Below are positions 57,478-64,000 of a stretch of DNA of 64,000 nucleotides, in pieces. Source of the DNA: Oryza sativa Japonica Group (Eukaryota; Streptophyta; Magnoliopsida; Poales; Poaceae). Under the pieces are notes generated by a model, which was not told the DNA's origin, ran no database searches, and saw nothing but the letters and a program-made list of their open reading frames with translations. A program made the translations under genes and the position numbers. Where the stretch lies: NCBI RefSeq assembly GCF_034140825.1, contig NC_089040.1:925501-989500 (forward strand), read 5' to 3'. The number at the start of each line of letters is the position of its first letter. The first letter of the stretch is position 1.

Positions 57478-58387
57478 CTGCTACAAGGAAGCTTTGTTTG
57501 GGTTTATCTTCTGCTGAAATTCTCTCCTCAAGTGCTGCAGAGCAGAAGGGCTTTTGCAACTCAAGCTACTATATCTATGATGGCATCTGAATTCTGAACA
57601 GGCTGCAAGGGATGGCTTGCAGGATGTTTATGTTTTTGGTGAACTGCCATGTTCGTTTTAATTATCGTCTGTTAGAAATAATAGTAATGGTTGTTTTGTT
57701 ATTTGGGTTAGTTTTCTGGAGGCAAACTGTTGTGCCTGTTACTCTGAATGTCTGAACCTTGTTTTATCTCTCTACAAGAAATAATATTTACCTTGTTGTG
57801 AAGGGGAAAAATGGTATTGCATCCTGTTCCGTGTTAAATGCAGTATTACTTGTGCGTTCAATTTGATTTTCCTTCCAACATGTTTATTATGCATGAGATG
57901 TGTGCAACGATGTTTTTTTGGATGTGATCGATGCATTTACAGCTTGGTTCTTCCAAAGGGAAAAAGCATTTTCAGGCTTTCAGCTCTTCCAGCTTGCTGA
58001 AAATATGCATGTCCAGAGGCACATGCTTTTGTATTCCTGGATACATGAAGATGATTTCGATGGCCCTGAGGCTTTCCAGGATCAGATGGATGATGAAGGT
58101 AAAAATTCAGCATGACGCTGTTTATCTGAAAATCAAGATGAAATCAAACGCGATGTTGTTCATCTGAATCTTGATGAAGTCCTGAGTCCGACCCATGTTA
58201 GTCGGCTCGTAGCTCATGGATTTCTTCTCACGTGAGGCCCATATGTATTGGGCCGGTTGGTTTATGGGCCTTAGTTTCTTATGCGGCACATAAGTCCCAA
58301 CCTGTATCCGTCCCCACCTGTCAGTACTTATGTTTTGACTTTTTGACCCACCCAAACTCATTCTCACCTCATCACCGGGCACCGGCC
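57478..58387 (+). other. Intergenic spacer between F-box and PPR genes
   Basis: It holds the F-box gene 3' UTR. A short frame at 57900-58115 has no family resemblance and is not called. TGGGCC-type boxes at 58247-58270 lie before the PPR gene and may be promoter elements. Confidence 0.5.
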
Positions 58388-59917
58388 ATGGCGCCTTATC
58401 CATTACCGCCGCCGTCGCCGCCGCAGCAGCAGCTTCCTCCGGCGAGCAGCAGCAAGCCGAGGAGGCCACCGCCTCATCGCTCCCATGGCGGCTACAAGAA
58501 CGGCACCGTCTCCGTGGATTCCGGCGCCCCTCACGACGCCCGAGGCCTCCGGGCTCTCATCAAGGCCTTGGCCGCGGAGCACGGCGAGGCCGCGCCGGCC
58601 GTGCACGCCCACGCGGCCAAGCTCGGCCTCGACCGCCGCCGCGCCGTCCGTGACGGGCTCGTCGAGCTCTACCTCGCTCGCGGCGAGCTCGCCTCCGCGC
58701 GGGCGCTCGTCGACGGGTTCCCCGCCGGCCGGGACGTCGTCTCTTGCACGGCCATGGTGACCGGCCACGCGAGGCACGGGTTCTTGGACGAGGCCGTGGT
58801 GCTGTTCTTCGCCATGGCGGATGACCGCTGCGTGGCCATCGACGCCGTCGCCGCCGCCGCGGCGTTCTCGGCGTGCGCGCAGATCGGGGACCTCGCGCTG
58901 GGTCGGGAGGCGCACCGGCGCGTCGCGGAGAGGAAGGTTGCTATGGATGTCGTCGCGTGGAACGCGCTGGTTGACATGTACGCCAAGTGCGGCGACGCGG
59001 CGGCGGCGCACCGGTGGTTCAGGAGGATGCCCGTGAAGAAGAACGTCGTCTCCTGGAACACGATGATGTCCGCGTTCGCGCGCGCCGGTGAGCTCGAGGA
59101 GGCGCTCGCGCTGTTCCAGGAGATGCAGGCCGCGGCGGTGCGCCCGGACGACGCGACGTTCGTCGCCGCCCTCGGCGCGTGCGCGCAGCTCGGCGCGCTG
59201 GACACCGGCAGGTGGTTGCACGCATACATGGGGAGGATGGGGCACAGCGCCGACGGCGTCGTCGGCAACGCGCTGCTTGACATGTACGCCAAGTGCGGCG
59301 CGGTCGACCAGGCCACGGAGGTGTTCGACGGCATGGCGCGGCGAGACGTGTACACCTACACATCCATGATCCTGGGGCTCGCAATGCACGGCCGCGGCGA
59401 GGACGCCCTGTCTCTATTCGCCGGCATGCAACGAGCCGGCGTGACGCCGAACGAGGTGACCCTCCTCGGCGTCCTCACGGCGTGCTGTCACGCCGGACTT
59501 GTCGAGGAGGGGCTCCAGCAACTCAACGCCATGCCGGAACCTCGCATCGAGCACTACGGCTGCGTCGTCGACATGCTCGGCCGCGCCGGGAGACTAGACA
59601 AGGCAGAGGAGCTCATCGCGGCAATGCCAGTACACTCCGACGCGCTCATCTGGAGCTCGCTGCTCGCCGCATGCCGCGCGCACGGCGACGTCGAGCGCGC
59701 CGAGCGGGTGATGCGACGGCGCGTGGCCGACGCGGACGCCGGCGACTACGTGCTCATGTCGAACACGTACGCGTCGAATGGCCGGCACGGTGAGGCGGTG
59801 AAGGTGAGGGGGCAGATGAGGAGGAACGAGATCGACAAGGTCCCCGGCTGCAGCCTCATCGAGATCGACGGCGTCGTGCACGAATTCAAAGCAATCCCAG
59901 CAAATTCCATCCGATAA
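58388..59917 (+). CDS. Pentatricopeptide repeat protein, PLS class with E-type end
   Basis: An intronless frame encodes 509 residues from the ATG at 58388 (context CGGCCATGGCG). The frame is open further upstream, but that part is unlike the family. The N-terminus is proline/serine-rich (MAPYPLPPPSPPQQQLPP), plausibly an organelle transit peptide. Typical PLS repeats follow: VVSCTAMVTGHARHG, VVAWNALVDMYAKCGD, VVSWNTMMSAFARAGELEEA, NALLDMYAKCGAV, YTYTSMILGLAMHGRGEDAL and PNEVTLLGVLTACCHAG. The E motif has ALIWSSLLAACRAHGD and the chain ends GCSLIEIDGVVHEF. No DYW deaminase domain is present. PLS proteins bind organelle RNAs, usually for C-to-U editing, so this one would need a partner deaminase. 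Very GC-rich third positions explain several false antisense frames. Confidence 0.93.
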   Translation: MAPYPLPPPSPPQQQLPPASSSKPRRPPPHRSHGGYKNGTVSVDSGAPHDARGLRALIKALAAEHGEAAPAVHAHAAKLGLDRRRAVRDGLVELYLARGELASARALVDGFPAGRDVVSCTAMVTGHARHGFLDEAVVLFFAMADDRCVAIDAVAAAAAFSACAQIGDLALGREAHRRVAERKVAMDVVAWNALVDMYAKCGDAAAAHRWFRRMPVKKNVVSWNTMMSAFARAGELEEALALFQEMQAAAVRPDDATFVAALGACAQLGALDTGRWLHAYMGRMGHSADGVVGNALLDMYAKCGAVDQATEVFDGMARRDVYTYTSMILGLAMHGRGEDALSLFAGMQRAGVTPNEVTLLGVLTACCHAGLVEEGLQQLNAMPEPRIEHYGCVVDMLGRAGRLDKAEELIAAMPVHSDALIWSSLLAACRAHGDVERAERVMRRRVADADAGDYVLMSNTYASNGRHGEAVKVRGQMRRNEIDKVPGCSLIEIDGVVHEFKAIPANSIR

Positions 59918-60094
59918 AACCACAACAAGATTCATCAAAGAACAGATTATCCGATTGATCACTGTAGATAACAAGATTCATACAACCAACGACGCAAGAT
60001 TTTCACTGGAAATTTTCTAGTACTAGTTGTACATGAGATTTCAGAAGGCATTATTTGGCTTTATTGGTTATTGCTGCTACTGCTGAGTTGATGC

Positions 60095-61149
60095 TCATTT
60101 GGGCTTGTGATTGGCAGCGGCCATGTCGACGGCCGGCCTCTCGACGTCCTCCATGTCCTCCTCGCGGACGAACACCGCCTGGTCAAGCACCGACGGCGAG
60201 CCGCCGGCCGCCGCCGCCGCCGCTCCGCAGTGGTCGTGGTTTTCGGTGCCGGAGACGGCGGCCTCGTCGGCGGGGACAAAGACGCCGGTCTCGTGGTCGG
60301 GCACCCACGCGTCCTCCACCGTCTCCTCCTCCGGGTGCACCTCCACGTTCTTGCGGTTCAGCGCCGCCTCCACCTGCGCTCCGGCGGCGCCGCCGCCGTC
60401 GTGGATGGCCTTCTGCTCCTCCTCCGGCTGGGCCTGTGCGCTAATCGAGTAATTCTGATGAGCTTGATCTCCTCTCCTGCTCACACAGACTTTCATCAGA
60501 AAATGAACATTCTTTTTCTCTCAAAATATGGCATCTACTCTACAAGACAACAACACTCTCAATCCATCTAAAAAGAACATGACAGCTCAATCAACAGCTA
60601 AACCATAAACACAGCCCAAATGATTTAGAGATGGAGCAGTAACTAAATAACAGCTAGAAGGATCAGGATCTGTCTGGAAAATGAACAGTAAAAAAACAGA
60701 AGAGAGAAACATCTCCAAAGGAACTTGAACTTGCTTGGCTCATTTCTTTCTCCATCAGAGTTTATCAGAGTTCATCAGCCCAAATGAACGTTCATTCAGA
60801 GTTCCACATAAAAAGGTGGCATGTTTATCATCGATTGAGGGTTGCAAACCAAAGAGGAAAAAAAAATAGTACAAAGAGAAGATCGAAGGCAAGATACTGG
60901 CGTCGCCATCAGCTCATCACGATTCACGGCCTACACTAAACTGACGTACTGGACACTGATAAACCATAGCAGAAACAATCCAATGAAGAAGCAAAAAAAA
61001 AAAAAAAACAGGAGAAATACATGAAACAGAGCTCCCATTCTTTCAGTTATAGCCAGTTACCTGCAGGAGGCAAGAAGAGGGAAGCCAGTCTGTCCGGCCA
61101 TCCGGCGACCGGCGGCGGCGGCAGCAGCAGACAGTGCTCGAGCGGCCAT
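60095..61149 (-). CDS. LEA-like small protein with targeting N-terminus, two exons
   Basis: Minus-strand exons are 61061-61149 (MAARALSAAAAAAGRRMAGQ..., donor TGCAG|GTAACT) and 60095-60476 (acceptor GTGAGCAG). Joined they encode 156 residues. The Ala/Arg-rich start without acidic residues looks like a mitochondrial or plastid targeting peptide. The body is acidic and hydrophilic with low complexity and contains EDAWVPDHETGVFVPADE. That motif resembles the W-V-P-D/H-P-x-T-G-x-x-x-P core of LEA_3/SAG21-like proteins, so a stress-related protective role is inferred. It is tail to tail with the PPR gene, stop codons about 180 bp apart. Confidence 0.75.
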
Positions 61150-61300
61150 TGAGCAGAACAACCGAACAACAGAGCTACTGCTACTCCTACCGAGCTTGCA
61201 ATGGTGTCGTCAGCTGCAGGAAGAAGATGCACGGACAGACAGAGCAGAGAGTTTCAGAATGGCTGGAGCTTATCCTCAGATCAGTACTAGTTACTACCAA

Positions 61301-61539
61301 GGTTGTGTTCGAGGAGAAGGAGATAGAAAAGATTAGGAAGATACGTAAAATAAGATGAGTCATTAGCGTATGATTAATTAAGTATTAACTATTTTAAACT
61401 TTAAAAATAAATTAATATGATTTTTTAAAGTAACTTTTCTATAGAAGATTTTTATAAAAAATACACCGTTTAATAGTTTAGGAAGCAGCGTGAAAAACGA
61501 TATCCATTTCTCACCCAATCTCTCAGAACGAACGCACCC
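61301..61539. mobile_element. PIF/Harbinger-type MITE
   Basis: GGTTGTGTTCG at the left and CGAACGCACCC at the right are imperfect inverted repeats. The flanks are CAA and TTA, so the target duplication is not clean. The interior GATTAATTAAGTATTAACTA links it to the element at 9725-9966. It lies upstream of the LEA-like gene. Confidence 0.65.
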
Positions 61540-61877
61540 TTAGTTTACTGCTGCCAATGCAGATGATGCAGGTGCAAGAAGTACTAGACTGTGATGAAGG
61601 GGAAGAAGGATCAAGTAAGTAATGGCGTGGTGACACGCGGGAGGGGAGCGTGGTGGATTTGTAGTGGCGACGGGGGGTCGAATGGTCGGTGCGGCAGAAG
61701 GACCGACCGACTAGGGAATGCTGCTGCATGGTGCCACCCCCTTCTTGCCATCATCCTATCACAATCACAGAATCTAATGACAAATACTCCTCCGTCCCCC
61801 CACCCCCCCAAAAAAAAAAAACCTGGGAAGGGGTATGACCCCTCCTAAGATAAGGAATCTGAACTACTATTTGTCCA

Positions 61878-62040
61878 GATTCCATCGACCATCGAGACCA
61901 AAATATTATAACAAGTATAATACTCCCTTCGCCCCAAAAAAACTTAACCTAGGAGAGGACATATCATAGGTTAAGTTTTTTTAGGACAGAGAGAATATTA
62001 TACTCGTTCTAATATTTTGGTCCCAATGGTCGATGGAATC
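61878..62040. mobile_element. 163-bp near-perfect foldback element
   Basis: The left arm starts GATTCCATCGACCATCGAGA and the right arm ends GGTCGATGGAATC. Complementarity runs through both arms (about 70 bp each) with few mismatches, including TTATACTC-type and CTTAACCT/AGGTTAAG pairs, to a loop of about 15 bp near 61950-61965. A Stowaway-like core (TACTCCCTTCGCCCC and GGACAGAGAGAATA) is centred in it. A transcript would form a long hairpin. Confidence 0.75.
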
Positions 62041-62489
62041 TGATGGAGATGGCATGTAAAATGATAATGTCATTAATTAAGTTTTAGTTATTATAAACTT
62101 AAAAAATAGATTCATCTAATATTTTAAGCCAACATTTATACATAAAGTTTTTCATAAAATATATTACCTCCATATTTTAATGTATGACGCCGTTGCTCAA
62201 AATTAAAACTTCTTATTGTGTAGTACTTCCTCTACTACTTGTTGACATTGAACTAACCAACATTATACATTATGAGATGGGTACTATAAATTTTGATCAC
62301 ATAAATACTTATATAGAGCAGTATTATTTAGTGTGTTTTTGTTCATTTGTAACTATCATGCCCTCAAATGTTTATATTTGAAAGGCACATAGTATTGTTT
62401 ATTTGTTCCTCTTTTCTCCCAGTCAAAAATGAAAAAGGTACCACCTACGAAAGTGACCCTTAATTTTGTACTAGTAGAATATAAAGCTT

Positions 62490-62700
62490 CCATCGGTTGT
62501 CCATTTAGCCAAAATGGCTTATTTAGCTTATAAAAAATTAAAATTAATTTATAAGTAAAATTTTTGTAGATTTGTCCGTAGCGACTTAAAAGCCAATTTT
62601 AACAAAAATTACGTTATAAGTATTTCAAAATCAAGTTCAAAATCAAGTTAAAAATTTAAATTTTGGCTTATTATTTGGCTGTTTAGGCCAAATGATGGGG
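62490..62700. mobile_element. Possible MITE
   Basis: CATTTAGCCAAAATGGCTTATT at the left resembles the reversed right end (GGCTTATTATTTGGCTGTTTAGGCC). It is AT-rich and non-coding. The boundaries and superfamily are unclear. Confidence 0.35.
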
Positions 62701-62940
62701 CTATAATAGTGGTATATCAAGGACGTGTTTCCGTACCAGTTTCAATTTTATTATTTTCCGTACGTCAACTAGTATCTGTTGATTCAGACGGCCACCTGGA
62801 AAGTCACGATTTTTTTCAGTGATTTTGCAAGCACCACGTATGACTACCTGGGAGTATGTACATAAACATCGTGTACGGACTACGATGCAGGGTGAGTGAC
62901 GTGTATTGCCCACAGTTTGACACGTTTCCAATGACTTCGT

Positions 62941-63780
62941 TTCTTAATTTCTGTCCGTGCTTCAGATCACATCCTGAACTGCTGATGATCAGCATCTGAA
63001 CCTTGTTCTAAAGCAGCTCAAAGCTCGGGAAAATTCCCAGATGGGTATTTGATGAAATGCTGATGCGAAAACGAAAACGACCCAGAGTTAAATCAGGCGT
63101 GCAAAATCTCCCAAGATAGAGGAGATCTCAGCGTTTTCATCTGACAAATACTGGCAGCAGTGTCAAATGTTTCGCACATAAATCTTGACCAAACTAGCAA
63201 CACGTTTCTGCTAGCTGATCTACTTTTGTGTGCAAGAAAACACATAAGCTTCAGAATCACTGAAGAAGCCTCACGAAAACGGCGAGATGCTGTCTGTTGC
63301 TACCTACACTGAGATTAGAGAGGCCACCTGGATTCTGGAGTTGACACAAGTGGCCTAAAATCTCTTGCATCAGTAGACAAGGCACATATTCCAGTGTGAC
63401 AGACAGATAGTTCCATTCACTCACAATAGCACAAGCACAAAGTAGAGGTTGTTACTGCATAAGAACAATCACCAAGATGACAATGTCTAAAGCAGATATG
63501 CTTCAGGTTCTGTTCAGGCTGCACTAGGCAAAATAGTTCTGTTTTATTGAGACCAAGTACTCACGTACTGGTTCGGGAGTACGGCATAGGTAGGTAGTTT
63601 GTAGCCACAGCCATCGCCATCTTAGTCACGGCGCAACCTTCAGCATATATGCTCCCACTACAATCTGAACAAGCAAAGGAGCTTTAGCATCAGCACCTCA
63701 AATGAAAGATGAAACGTGGCTTCAAATGGGCTCTTGTTTTGATTGAGGGGTGCAACGGCGCATATTGCGCGATTAGTGCT
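62941..63780. other. Probable 3' UTR and spacer of the right-edge gene
   Basis: No gene or repeat is recognised from 62941 to about 63600. The part nearest 63784 would be the 3' UTR of the minus-strand gene at the edge. Confidence 0.4.
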
Positions 63781-63783
63781 ACC

Positions 63784-63929
63784 TTAGGACTCGAGATCCT
63801 TGACGATGAAGTTCTGGCGACTGATGGGGTTCATGACAACCGGTGGCCCAGCAGTGCGAGGCCAGGCTTGAAACTTCTTGTCAGTTGCTTGCCACCATTC
63901 CTTGTCGGACACGGTATGTGGTGTGGTGC
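63784..63929 (-). CDS. Last exon of an unrecognised gene (partial)
   Basis: On the minus strand, a clean acceptor (TTCTTGATCAG|GC at 63930) opens a frame. It reads TTPHTVSDKEWWQATDKKFQ, then AWPRTAGPPVVMNPISRQNF and IVKDLES, with a stop at 63784-63786. The composition is protein-like and unlike neighbouring intergenic DNA. It looks like the conserved C-terminus of a known plant protein, but I cannot name the family. The rest of the gene lies to the right of the window; 63930-64000 would be intron. Confidence 0.6.
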
Positions 63930-64000
63930 CTGATCAAGAAGTAAGATGATTGTTTTGCACATATTCTTTATACAGACAGATTTGCCAACGGTGTATGTTA

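Noticed and set aside
57900-58115. 71-codon frame between F-box and PPR genes
   Set aside because: No recognisable domain, no conserved start context, and it overlaps another equally short frame.
58403-59389. Long minus-strand frames opposite the PPR gene (up to 328 codons)
   Set aside because: They mirror the PPR codons; GC-rich third positions remove stops on the other strand. The plus strand shows clear PPR repeats.

Overview
The window is nuclear DNA of a grass and looks like rice (Oryza). The reasons are spliced plant genes with GT-AG introns, GC-rich first exons, very many Stowaway- and Tourist-type MITEs, Helitrons, a MULE-type insertion, and LTR elements of a kind common in rice. The intact chloroplast chaperonin CPN60-beta gene resembles one I place on rice chromosome 6 from memory; I could not confirm that placement. 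Most of the sequence is intergenic or transposon-derived. I count about nine genes that look intact or nearly so, plus one partial gene at the right edge and several gene relics.

Region 1-5600 is the 3' part of an LTR retrotransposon fossil: a large array of 89-bp tandem repeats with a 267-bp higher-order period, a non-coding internal stretch and a 3' LTR. Region 5601-19100 is a repeatedly duplicated cluster that pairs F-box/DUF295 genes with SKP1-like genes, the two protein types that meet in SCF ubiquitin ligases. It holds one F-box gene with a broken N-terminus (8420-9600), one apparently intact F-box gene (10950-12905) arranged head to head with it, one intact SKP1-like gene (17729-18229), two SKP1 pseudogenes (7143-7544, 13575-14033) and relics of further copies. 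Helitrons, MITEs and a MULE-type element have inserted into this cluster. Because the copies are homologous, several insertions have their own empty sites inside the window.

Region 19100-27500 has no gene I can support. A two-exon multi-pass membrane protein gene lies on the minus strand at 27529-31270. Region 31600-38120 is again intergenic with MITEs and microsatellites. At 38365-40390 there is an intron-containing, scrambled relic of a CPN60-beta gene, followed by the complete 13-coding-exon CPN60-beta gene (42243-46306, 5' UTR to about 47430). A tRNA-Asp(GTC) gene lies at 49557-49628 and an ARFB1-type small GTPase gene at 50227-51210, with a decayed copy of its last exon about 0.9 kb downstream.

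Region 53000-55200 is LINE- and LTR-derived and rich in tandem repeats. It is followed by a third F-box/DUF295 gene (56410-57477), an intronless PLS-class PPR gene (58388-59917) and, tail to tail with that, a small LEA-like gene with an apparent organelle-targeting N-terminus (60095-61149). The right end has MITEs, a 163-bp near-perfect foldback and the last exon of an unrecognised minus-strand gene.

The strongest observations are the F-box/SKP1 co-duplication, the 56-bp tandem repeat whose two copies were separately hit by a MITE and a Helitron, the MULE insertion with a 9-bp target duplication that cut a SKP1 pseudogene off from its upstream region, the CPN60 relic beside the working gene, and the frame-preserving higher-order repeat.
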